Shown: positions 1 to 7,455 of the stretch, piece after piece
Position numbering within the stretch: the stretch's first letter is position 1
Layout: each line of letters starts with the position of its first letter
Origin: Bacteroidaceae bacterium
GTDB lineage: Bacteria; Bacteroidota; Bacteroidia; Bacteroidales; Bacteroidaceae
Length of the DNA: 54,510 nucleotides
Assembly (NCBI GenBank): GCA_017536695.1
Contig: JAFXGX010000025.1
Location: 1-54,510 of the forward strand
Reading direction: 5' to 3'
The notes under the pieces: generated by a model
Database searches by the model: none
Seen by the model: the letters and a program-made list of their open reading frames with translations, nothing else
What the model was told of the DNA's origin: nothing
Position numbers and translations under genes: made by a program

Positions 1-138
1 CGTGAATAGCGAGTTACCCCATTCCCTTATTTGCTGCGTTAAGACAACAACGGCAAGAATAAAACGACCGAGGGATGTTGCTTGCAACTCGTGAGCAAAG
101 TTTTATTCGACTTGTAAACTTTGTGCCGGGACCTTTTG

Positions 139-327
139 CATACTTTTCAGTCATGAAAAGTATGTGACAGAAAGACAACAAAAAGAATATACAACAACAG
201 CTCAAGGGTAAGTCGTATTGAAGGACACAAGACTGATGTCTATCCCCATTTCTATGTCATCATAGAAAGCATTCCCTCAACTTTTTACGTTGAGCCGCGA
301 ATTCCACTCGTTATAGACGCCCGCGGC
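139..327. other. Run of four hairpins upstream of the antiporter gene
   Basis: The first 409 bases hold no gene I can support. They contain a string of perfect inverted repeats: 139-149 with 154-164 (11 bp, 4-base loop), 250-256 with 261-267 (7 bp), 276-281 with 289-294 (6 bp) and 294-299 with 322-327 (6 bp). None is followed by a clear T-run, so they are not typical terminators. They may form a structured leader of the antiporter mRNA or be the 3' region of an upstream transcript. No clear TAnnTTTG promoter was found close to the start at 410. Confidence 0.4.
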
Positions 328-409
328 CTTTATAGTGTTACATTTTTGAACCAACCACGTTCCGGATATGTTATCATTAGTGTTTGAATAACTCTAAATA
401 CTGATAACT

Positions 410-1858
410 ATGTCTACATTAACAAAAAGCGTGAAGTTAGGCGTTGCGACACTGGCAATCATGAACGTGACAGCTGTGGTATCGTTGCGCGGACTGCCAG
501 CCGAGGCAGAGTACGGACTCAGTTCGGCATTCTATTACCTGTTTGCAGCCCTTGTATTCCTTATTCCGACATCATTCGTGGCAGCAGAGCTCGCGGCGAT
601 GTTTCAGGACAAGCAAGGCGGTGTGTTCCGCTGGGTGGGCGAGGCCTTCGGCAAGCGCACAGGTTTCGTTGCCATATGGCTGCAGTGGGTCGAGAGTACA
701 ATATGGTACCCCACGGTCCTTACCTTCGGAGCCGTGTCACTGGCTTTCATAGGGTTTGACAGCGCCAAGGACATGACCTTGGCAGCAAACAAGTTCTACA
801 CCCTTGTAGTGGTGCTTGCCATATACTGGGCAGCGACACTCATCTCGCTCAAGGGACTCGGCTGGGTCAGCAAGGTGGCGAAGATTGGCGGTCTTGTCGG
901 TACAATCATCCCAGCAGCGCTGCTCGTGGTGCTCGCAATCATCTATCTCATCGCAGGCGGGAAGCCGCAGATGGACTTCAGCGGCAGCTTCTTCCCCGAC
1001 ATAACCAAGCTCGACAACCTTGTGCTTGCGTCGGGAATATTCCTCTTCTACGCAGGAATGGAGATGACCGGCATACACGTCAAGGACATGGAGAACCCCA
1101 GCCGTAACTATCCGCGCGCCGTATTCCTGGGTGCCATAATCACAGTCCTCATATTCGTACTTGGCACGTTCGCTCTTGGCATAATCATTCCACAGAAGGA
1201 TATCAACCTGACGCAGAGCCTGCTTGTGGGCTTTGACAACTACTTCAAGTTCGTGGGCATGTCGTGGCTGTCGCCGATAATAGCTATTGCACTGGCGTTC
1301 GGAGTACTTGCAGGAGTGCTCACATGGGTATCGGGCCCGTCAAAGGGTATCTTCGCTGTCGGCAAGGCAGGCTATCTGCCTCCATTCATGCAGAAGAGCA
1401 ACAGCATCGGCGTGCAGAAGAACATTCTGCTCATCCAAGGCGGTATAGTGACACTGTTGAGCCTTCTGTTTGTCATAATGCCTTCGGTACAGAGTTTTTA
1501 CCAGATACTCTCGCAGCTGACAGTGCTCCTATATCTAATCATGTACCTGCTGATGTTCGCAGCAGCCATATATCTGCGCTACAACATGAAGGATGCAAAG
1601 CGTCCGTTCCGTCTGGGCAAGAGCGGCAACATGCTCATGTGGATTGTCGCAGGAGTGGGATTCCTAGGCAGCCTGCTGGCATTCGTGCTCAGTTTCATTC
1701 CACCTGCACAGATTGCAGTAGGCAGCAACGCCGTATGGTATGCAGTCCTTATCATAGGTTGCATAATCGTTGTGGGAGCTCCTTTTGTAATATACGCCAT
1801 GCGCAAGCCGAGCTGGGTGGACAAGGATTCGCAGTTCGAGCCGTTCCATTGGGAATGA
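410..1858 (+). CDS. APC-family amino-acid antiporter, glutamate/GABA (GadC) type
   Basis: A 482-residue integral inner-membrane protein with about 12 hydrophobic spans, the usual size for APC-superfamily exchangers. The N-terminal stretch (about residues 12-35, with 'NVTAVVSLRGLPAEAEYG') and the 'GGVFRWVGEAFG' segment near residue 70 resemble GadC and related glutamate:GABA antiporters of Bacteroidales. In acid resistance these import glutamate and export GABA after decarboxylation. No glutamate decarboxylase or glutaminase lies in the window, so the substrate is inferred from similarity only. The ATG at 410 follows an AT-rich leader. A hairpin begins at the stop codon and a further structured region follows. 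Confidence 0.8.
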   Translation: MSTLTKSVKLGVATLAIMNVTAVVSLRGLPAEAEYGLSSAFYYLFAALVFLIPTSFVAAELAAMFQDKQGGVFRWVGEAFGKRTGFVAIWLQWVESTIWYPTVLTFGAVSLAFIGFDSAKDMTLAANKFYTLVVVLAIYWAATLISLKGLGWVSKVAKIGGLVGTIIPAALLVVLAIIYLIAGGKPQMDFSGSFFPDITKLDNLVLASGIFLFYAGMEMTGIHVKDMENPSRNYPRAVFLGAIITVLIFVLGTFALGIIIPQKDINLTQSLLVGFDNYFKFVGMSWLSPIIAIALAFGVLAGVLTWVSGPSKGIFAVGKAGYLPPFMQKSNSIGVQKNILLIQGGIVTLLSLLFVIMPSVQSFYQILSQLTVLLYLIMYLLMFAAAIYLRYNMKDAKRPFRLGKSGNMLMWIVAGVGFLGSLLAFVLSFIPPAQIAVGSNAVWYAVLIIGCIIVVGAPFVIYAMRKPSWVDKDSQFEPFHWE

Positions 1859-1972
1859 TTTTTGCTCGCAAAAATCATCGACCTGCCAACTGAGCAATGG
1901 TCACGCGCAGCACGGACAGAGTTCGTGCCGCGTGGGTTGCGGTTGCAAAGCAACAGTTGGCAGGTCAATGAT
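1855..1972 (+). other. Structured 3' region with mutually exclusive stems
   Basis: A perfect 11-bp hairpin (1855-1865 with 1868-1878) starts at the antiporter stop codon. The segment 1874-1892 pairs with 1954-1972 (18 of 19 positions) and encloses an inner hairpin, 1902-1906 with 1930-1934 plus 1910-1914 with 1924-1928. Bases 1874-1878 belong to both stems, so the two structures compete. A T-rich stretch follows at about 1979-1985. It could be a complex terminator, an attenuator-like switch or a small structured RNA. Confidence 0.5.
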
Positions 1973-1996
1973 AAGAATATTTTTTACTCAAACATT

Positions 1997-2025
1997 AAGA
2001 CAACAGCGCACTGTTGTCTTTTTTT
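1997..2025 (+). terminator. Rho-independent terminator
   Basis: A perfect 10-bp stem, AAGACAACAG (1997-2006) and CTGTTGTCTT (2011-2020), has a CGCA loop and a following T-run (2021-2025). It lies between the antiporter and the GH92 gene. It overlaps the longest possible GH92 reading frame, which supports the later ATG at 2056. Confidence 0.85.
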
Positions 2026-2027
2026 GC

Positions 2028-2035
2028 TATCTTAG
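2028..2035 (+). promoter_or_regulatory. Possible Bacteroidetes -7 box for the GH92 gene
   Basis: TATCTTAG differs by one base from TAnnTTTG and lies 20 bases before the chosen ATG at 2056, just after the terminator. No good -33 TTTG is placed with it. Confidence 0.4.
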
Positions 2036-2055
2036 CGCAAAATGGACAATTTGAC

Positions 2056-4281
2056 ATGAAAAACATATTCCCCGCAGTTGCAATATTGTTGCTGCTTTCT
2101 TGCAGCACACATCAGAGCACCGATTACGCCTCACTTGTCAACCCCCTCATAGGCACCGACTACAAAGGCAATGTATACCCAGGCGCACAGGCACCGTTCG
2201 GCATGGTGCAGTTGAGCCCCGACAACGGACAGCCCGGCTGGGACTGGATTGCAGGCTACTTCTACCCCGACAGCACAATCGCAGGCTTCAGCCACACGCA
2301 CCTGAGCGGCACAGGAGCCGGCGACCTCTATGACATCAGTTTCCTACCCGTCACCTACCCGCTGAAGGAGGCCCCTGCTCCACTGGGGATACATTCAATG
2401 TTCAGCCATGAGCGCGAAGAGTGCTGCGCAGGATACTACCGCGTTCACCTCGACAGCTATGGCATTGACGTTGAGCTGACCGCCACCGAGCGTTGCGGTA
2501 TACAGCGCTACAGCTACCCTACCGACAGTGCCACGGTGCTGCTGAACCTCGGCAAGGCCACCAACTGGGATGCAACGACGGACACCTACGTCGCACAGGT
2601 CGACAGTTGCACCATAGAGGGCTACCGCTACTCCGACGGTTGGGCACGCGGACAGCAGGTCTATTTCCGCACACGATTCTCAAGCCCCATCATAGCCATG
2701 CAGTGCGACAGCACCACCGTTCCCGACGGCACAACGATGAAAAAGGTTGCAGGCATCATACGTCTTGATTTCTCACTCGACAGCCGAAGAGAGCTGACCG
2801 TTGCGACAGCCCTCTCGGGCACAGGCCTCGCGGGAGCAGAAAAGAATCTCAATACAGAGGCCCCGCACAATGATTTTGACATCTACCGCAAGAAGACACA
2901 AGAACATTGGAACAGCCGGCTGTCGCGCATAGAGGTCAAGGGAGGCAGCGAGGATGAACGTGTATGCTTCTACACAGCACTCTACCGCACCATGCTCGCC
3001 CCCACACTATACTGCGATGTAGACGGGCTCTACCGCGGAGCCGACGGCAAGAACCACATGGCTGACGGCTGGAATAATTTTTCTACCTTTTCGCTCTGGG
3101 ACACGTTCCGCGCAGCACATCCGCTCTTCACATATACCGCTCCCGAATATGTGCCCGACATGGTAAACTCATTCATCGCCTTCCATGAACAGCACGGCAG
3201 GATACCGGTATGGAACATGTGGGGAAGCGAGACCGACATGATGATAGGATACCACTCGGCACCGGTCATTGCCGATGCCTACCTCAAAGGCTTCGGCGGC
3301 TTCAATGCGGAAAAAGCCCTTGCGGCATGCGTCGCCACAGCCAATTGCGATGAGTATCGCGGCATAGGGCTGTACAAGCAGCTGGGATATGTACCGTACG
3401 ACGTAACCGACAAATACAATGCCGACAACTGGTCAATGTCGCGCACCCTTGAATATGCATATGATGACCATTGTATAGCCCGTATGGCCGAGGCTATGGG
3501 ACATGACAGCATAGCCCAGGTATTCTATCGCCGTGCTGAGAACTGGCGCAACCAGTACAACCCCGCCACGACATTCATGCAGCCACGTGACAGCAAGGGA
3601 ATGTTCCAGGCGGCATTCAGCCCCGATGAATACACCCCGCACATATGCGAGAGCAACGCATGGCACTATATGTGGAGTGTTCAGCACGACATTGACGGAC
3701 TCATAGACCTTTTAGGCAAGGAAAGGTTCGCGGCAAAGCTCGACAGCATGTTCACATACTCCCCCGCCGAGAATGCCGAACTGCCAATCTTCAGCACCGG
3801 CATGATTGGGCAGTATGCCCACGGCAACGAGCCGAGCCATCATGTGGCATACCTTTTCAATAGGATTGGGCAGCCCGAAAAGACACAGCACTATGTAACG
3901 CAAATCATGCGCGAGATGTACCGTAACGCCCCCGACGGCATTTGCGGCAATGAAGACTGCGGACAGATGTCGGCATGGTATGTCATGAGTGCTATGGGAT
4001 TCTACCCCGTTGACCCCTGTGGCGGAGAATACGAGATTGGCATGCCGTTGTTCAATGAAGTGACAATTGACCTGCCGGACGGAAAGACATTCACAATATT
4101 GTGTCATTTCGAGCAAAGCGAGAAATCTCAACAAGAGTGCAATCGAGATTCTTCAGTCGCTACGTTCCTTCAGAATGACACAGCCCGGCATCGTAAGACA
4201 TTCCTCAACGGCAAGCCAATAGAAGGAACGACAATTAGCCACAAGGATATAATGAACGGCGGAGTGTTGGAGTTCAAGTAA
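2056..4281 (+). CDS. GH92 family alpha-mannosidase lipoprotein with repeat-derived C-terminal insert
   Basis: GH92 enzymes are calcium-dependent exo-alpha-mannosidases that trim N-glycans or yeast mannan. The start at 2056 gives 741 residues and a lipoprotein signal (hydrophobic stretch, then SC at residue 16), so the enzyme is probably on the outer membrane. Family landmarks are the early 'VNPLIGTDYKGNVYPGAQ' region, the 'HGNEPSHHVAYLFN' region and the late 'GNEDCGQMSAWYVMSAMG' segment. Near the C-terminus, between 'KTFTI' and 'FLNGKP', the family's usual linking sequence is replaced by about 28 residues (about 682-709). These are the translation of a palindromic repeat (4102-4180) of a type found twice elsewhere here. 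The conserved C-terminal 'GGVLEFK' end is kept in frame. Activity may be intact because the insert lies outside the catalytic motifs. Confidence 0.9.
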   Translation: MKNIFPAVAILLLLSCSTHQSTDYASLVNPLIGTDYKGNVYPGAQAPFGMVQLSPDNGQPGWDWIAGYFYPDSTIAGFSHTHLSGTGAGDLYDISFLPVTYPLKEAPAPLGIHSMFSHEREECCAGYYRVHLDSYGIDVELTATERCGIQRYSYPTDSATVLLNLGKATNWDATTDTYVAQVDSCTIEGYRYSDGWARGQQVYFRTRFSSPIIAMQCDSTTVPDGTTMKKVAGIIRLDFSLDSRRELTVATALSGTGLAGAEKNLNTEAPHNDFDIYRKKTQEHWNSRLSRIEVKGGSEDERVCFYTALYRTMLAPTLYCDVDGLYRGADGKNHMADGWNNFSTFSLWDTFRAAHPLFTYTAPEYVPDMVNSFIAFHEQHGRIPVWNMWGSETDMMIGYHSAPVIADAYLKGFGGFNAEKALAACVATANCDEYRGIGLYKQLGYVPYDVTDKYNADNWSMSRTLEYAYDDHCIARMAEAMGHDSIAQVFYRRAENWRNQYNPATTFMQPRDSKGMFQAAFSPDEYTPHICESNAWHYMWSVQHDIDGLIDLLGKERFAAKLDSMFTYSPAENAELPIFSTGMIGQYAHGNEPSHHVAYLFNRIGQPEKTQHYVTQIMREMYRNAPDGICGNEDCGQMSAWYVMSAMGFYPVDPCGGEYEIGMPLFNEVTIDLPDGKTFTILCHFEQSEKSQQECNRDSSVATFLQNDTARHRKTFLNGKPIEGTTISHKDIMNGGVLEFK
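4102..4180. repeat. Palindromic dispersed repeat inside the GH92 gene
   Basis: The left arm (4102-4129) begins TGTCATTTCGAGCAAAGCGA and the right arm (4145-4180) ends CAGAATGACA. The ends form an imperfect inverted repeat (TGTCATT and GAnATCTC against their complements). It has the same layout as the cores of the two MITE-like elements (4360-4438 and about 28711-28788) but lacks their outer terminal repeats. It is read through in frame. Confidence 0.7.
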
Positions 4282-4316
4282 AGAATCAAGGAAATGTATT
4301 ACAGAGAGAAATCTCC

Positions 4317-4488
4317 AATCTAACGTGATTTCGATATAAACTCAACCAAATCGCGAAGCTGTCATCCTGACAAAGCGAAGCGGTGGAAGAATCTCTGCAC
4401 CCATTCTCTAGAGATGCTTCACTACGTTCAGCATGACAAAAATGCTTTAGACAACACTTATATTCTTATATCAAACTCACGTTAATCT
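4317..4488. mobile_element. MITE-like element, copy A, with 5-base target duplication
   Basis: The element covers 4322-4483 (162 bases). Its ends are near-perfect inverted repeats: AACGTGATTTCGATATAA on the left and TTATATCAAACTCACGTT on the right. It is flanked by direct repeats AATCT (4317-4321 and 4484-4488). The core (4360-4438) is a palindromic TGTCATCCTGA..GCATGACA repeat. It has no coding capacity, so it would need a transposase in trans. Copy B is at 28648-28836. Confidence 0.75.
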
Positions 4489-4500
4489 AATACCTAAACA

Positions 4501-4536
4501 GACAGAAGTCCGCAACCGTGGTTGCGGACTTCTGTC
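4501..4536. terminator. Strong hairpin between convergent genes
   Basis: A perfect 16-bp stem (4501-4516 with 4521-4536) has a CGTG loop. It lies between the plus-strand GH92 gene and the minus-strand TIR gene and probably ends both transcripts. The flanking T-runs are weak. Confidence 0.65.
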
Positions 4537-4585
4537 CGATATTACCCAATGCAACAAATAGATAAACGGATAAATTGTTAACGGT

Positions 4586-5752
4586 TTATTTTGCGAGAGC
4601 AACAGCACGCACGAGAATACTACCATTAAGAAGGTCGACGCCGTAGCTACTACCATCGGTCATACACACGCCCCAGGCATAATCATCTGAACATACAGTA
4701 CTGCTCCAATACCAATCATTTGAAACCTTTGATTCTGCGGGAAGATACTTGCTCAAGAAATCATTAATTTCATCCTGATACTTATTTATCAACATTAATT
4801 CCGAGATTGAGGGAAGATACCATTGCATATAATCGTACTCATTAGCTTTGTAGTTCCACGCAGCCTCAGCTGCTGGTGCTCCTTGTATACCCCAAACATC
4901 CTTTCTTCCATTACATTGTTCTATTATCGCTATAGTATCATTATAACCAGTTATAAATACAGATGGTTTTACATTATAACTCTTCACTCCCACAAAATCC
5001 TTTCCACAACCTCCAAACGCAAATCTATTATCTCCATCTGCAGTCTTGCAGTCTTCAAGTGCTATAATAAAGGTATGACCGTCCTCATAAATAGAGACTC
5101 CTGTTTTTGCATACTGTGACTTTATACTTTCTGAAATGCTTTCCCACTCATCAGTAGTAAAATAGGCAATACTCTTATCTTTTTTATTTATACATGCCAA
5201 ACATAGCAATCCTTTTTGTTCGCGTGGAATGGAAAGAATCTTCTTCAAGCCTGTATCAACGGCATCCTCTTTAACCTGGCGAGAGACTGCTGCTTTTTTC
5301 CCCACGGTTTCAGCAGAAAGAGATAACGGTTCCTGAGATTTTACATCCGCACCATACCAATCCCCGATATTACGGAGCAGCTTATCGTACTGCATCGGGA
5401 CTTTTATATCAATATAATCGACTGACCCGAAGAAGAAGAGGAACCAGCCACGCAGTTTACCGCCATCGACAACCACCGGAACAATCTTCTTGCCTGTATT
5501 ACGCGCATAGTCTATCTCTCTTTTTGCAAACTCCGATGCCATGGAGTTGTCCGACAAGATAAACAGCACTGTATCTACTTTATCAATAGCATTTATGATG
5601 ACATCGACAAACTGGTCGCCGCTCTCAATGCCGTTCCAATCTATCCAACAACGGGCATTGGTTTTAACATGGATATCATCCACCAGTTTACGCACGATGT
5701 CAATATCTGCACGACTGTAACTTACAAAAATGTCGTATTTCTTTTGTTCCAT
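4586..5752 (-). CDS. TIR-domain protein with DUF1566-like (C-type-lectin-like) C-terminus
   Basis: A 388-residue protein. Residues 1-135 form a TIR domain: 'YDIFVSYSRAD' at 6-16, then 'FILSDNSMASEFAKREID', with Glu79 at the position of the catalytic glutamate of NAD-cleaving TIRs. A short linker follows, then a C-terminal domain (about 190-388) with 'WYLPSISELMLI' and 'DWYWSSTVCSDDYAW..VRAVALAK'. That pattern fits DUF1566, a C-type-lectin-like fold. There is no signal peptide or transmembrane segment, so it is probably cytosolic. It lies 50 bases downstream of a paralogue with nearly the same TIR but another C-terminus. NADase activity and a role in phage defence or stress are inferred from the family, not shown. 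Confidence 0.75.
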   Translation of the reverse strand: MEQKKYDIFVSYSRADIDIVRKLVDDIHVKTNARCWIDWNGIESGDQFVDVIINAIDKVDTVLFILSDNSMASEFAKREIDYARNTGKKIVPVVVDGGKLRGWFLFFFGSVDYIDIKVPMQYDKLLRNIGDWYGADVKSQEPLSLSAETVGKKAAVSRQVKEDAVDTGLKKILSIPREQKGLLCLACINKKDKSIAYFTTDEWESISESIKSQYAKTGVSIYEDGHTFIIALEDCKTADGDNRFAFGGCGKDFVGVKSYNVKPSVFITGYNDTIAIIEQCNGRKDVWGIQGAPAAEAAWNYKANEYDYMQWYLPSISELMLINKYQDEINDFLSKYLPAESKVSNDWYWSSTVCSDDYAWGVCMTDGSSYGVDLLNGSILVRAVALAK

Positions 5753-5802
5753 AGTTCATTGGCCTGAATGACCGGTCACCATTGCATGATATACTAAAGA
5801 TT

Positions 5803-7047
5803 CTACTCTTGAACAGGTAGAAGTGCACCTGAAACATTGTCCATGCCACCTCCGATAATTTCTGTTTCCGGTACTCTGCCGCCGAATACCGGACGTACAC
5901 TCATTCCCTTATAGCGGTACGATTCATTTATACTATAGCCATTATTGAATACTTTGACAAAATAGGCATGCCCTGTATCGTCCTTGTATGGTGTAGATGT
6001 CCAATAATAGCCATTTACACCTTCATTATGCAGTATTCCCTCTGTACGGGTTCCGGTTGCTGGCAAGAAAAGTTTTCTTCCGTTCCTTTTACTTGTAATC
6101 AAGCATCCGTTCTTGCCATTGACCATTGCCCACGTATATGAGCAGTTGTCACTGTCAAACAGTTCTTCAAAGTCCTCTTTCGTTGGCATACGCCATCCTG
6201 CGCCCCATTTTTGTGCAGCAACATCATACTCTTTATTATTAGAAATAGATGTCAAGGCAACACCAAGCGTCGCGCTGTTCGTGTCATTATAACTGCTTTT
6301 CTCATACGCCTCGCCCCACGCATAATATTTTCCATAATCTTCAGGAGCATCAGCAAGACCAATGTTATACGCCGACCACATCACACCACTTGGAAGTTCC
6401 AAATCAATGCAAGCATGTTTCGCATGATAGGATATTTTATTATTGTAAACTACAGAAGATTTGACCAAGCGTTCAGATTTAAGCATAAAAATACCACACG
6501 CCAACACCAGAGACAATATCAGTACAACTAGCAACCAAACTTTATATTTCTTTAAGAAATTGCTAATAGCCAGAATAGCATTTATGTTCTTCGCTTTGTT
6601 TTTGTCCTTATCATCATTAGAATTGGGCACTACAACGGTTCTCTTCCCGTACCACTCCTGAATATTGCTAATGAGTTTCTCATACTGCATCGGAGAATTA
6701 ATGTCAATATAATCGGACTGCCCGAACTCCCATAAAAACCAGCCACGTAATTTTCCGCCATCAACAACCACCGGTACAATTCTCTTGCCTGTATTGCTAG
6801 CGTAAGTAATCTCCTTCTTCACGAACTTAGAAGACATGGAATTATTTGACAGAACAAACAGCACTGTGTCAACCTTGTCTATAGCATTTATAATTACATC
6901 GACAAACTGTTCACCACTCTCGATGCCTTTCCAGTCGACCCAGCAACATGCATTGGTCCTCGCATGGATATCACCGACCAAAGACCTTACTATGTCAACA
7001 TCGGCACGGCTGTAACTTATGAAAATATCGTATTTCTTCTGTTCCAT
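5803..7047 (-). CDS. Membrane TIR protein with FISUMP-type C-terminal domain
   Basis: A 414-residue protein. The TIR domain covers about 1-135, with 'YDIFISYSRAD' at 6-16 and Glu79 in 'KKEITYA'. A charged linker (about 141-165) leads to one membrane span at 169-189. A domain of the Fibrobacter succinogenes major paralogous (FISUMP) type follows at about 205-400: 'IDLELPSGVMWSAYNIG', 'GWRMPTKEDFEELFD', 'LFLPATG', 'YYWTST', 'MSVRPVFGG'. With the TIR inside, the lectin-like domain would face the periplasm, a receptor-like layout. The first 130 residues are nearly the same as those of the downstream gene while the rest is unrelated, which suggests duplication and domain replacement. Direct repeats ACCTTTCAGTT (7055-7065 and 7076-7086) lie just upstream. 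Confidence 0.75.
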   Translation of the reverse strand: MEQKKYDIFISYSRADVDIVRSLVGDIHARTNACCWVDWKGIESGEQFVDVIINAIDKVDTVLFVLSNNSMSSKFVKKEITYASNTGKRIVPVVVDGGKLRGWFLWEFGQSDYIDINSPMQYEKLISNIQEWYGKRTVVVPNSNDDKDKNKAKNINAILAISNFLKKYKVWLLVVLILSLVLACGIFMLKSERLVKSSVVYNNKISYHAKHACIDLELPSGVMWSAYNIGLADAPEDYGKYYAWGEAYEKSSYNDTNSATLGVALTSISNNKEYDVAAQKWGAGWRMPTKEDFEELFDSDNCSYTWAMVNGKNGCLITSKRNGRKLFLPATGTRTEGILHNEGVNGYYWTSTPYKDDTGHAYFVKVFNNGYSINESYRYKGMSVRPVFGGRVPETEIIGGGMDNVSGALLPVQE

Positions 7048-7088
7048 AAATTTAACCTTTCAGTTTTCAATTTTTACCTTTCAGTTCT

Positions 7089-7455
7089 GTCGAAGCTTCG
7101 CCTTATTATTTCCTGCTTTGACAGAGCCGCCCGAACGCATCCCGCGCCGTACAAGTCCTTTCTGCGCCACGCGCATAGGGCGGGCCGACCCCGCCCCTAC
7201 GGGATGTCAAAGCTTCGCCTTATTATTTTCAGCTTTGACAATGCCGCCTTATCGCATCCCGCGCCGTACAAGCCCTGTCTGCGCCACGCGCATAGGGCGG
7301 GCCGACCCCGCCCCTACGGGATGTCGACGCTTCGCCTTATTATTTTCTGCTTTGACAATGCCGCCTTATCGCATCCCGCAGGGCGTGACTATGCCACGCC
7401 ACCTGCGACCAACTGCTGCCGGCACTGTCGAAGCTTCGCTTTACGGCTCAGCTTT
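7089..7455. repeat. 117-base tandem repeat, GC-rich
   Basis: Units start at 7089, 7206 and 7323, exactly 117 bases apart. The third is degenerate and a partial fourth starts at 7427. Each unit begins GTCrAmGCTTCGCCTTATTAT. The first two end with AGGGCGGGCCGACCCCGCCC, which can fold into a GC hairpin. The array fills the space between the TIR genes and the cation antiporter. Because 117 is a multiple of three, long but spurious open frames run through it. Confidence 0.85.

Noticed and set aside
14-205. 63-codon minus-strand open frame at the window start
   Set aside because: It has unusual composition, overlaps a strong hairpin at 139-164, and shows no recognisable motif.
4586-7047. Diversity-generating retroelement target
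   Set aside because: The lectin-like C-termini fit, but no reverse transcriptase or template repeat is visible in the window, so I do not claim one.
7089-7330. CRISPR-like repeat array
   Set aside because: The repeat unit is 117 bases and nearly identical throughout, without short repeats separated by unique spacers.
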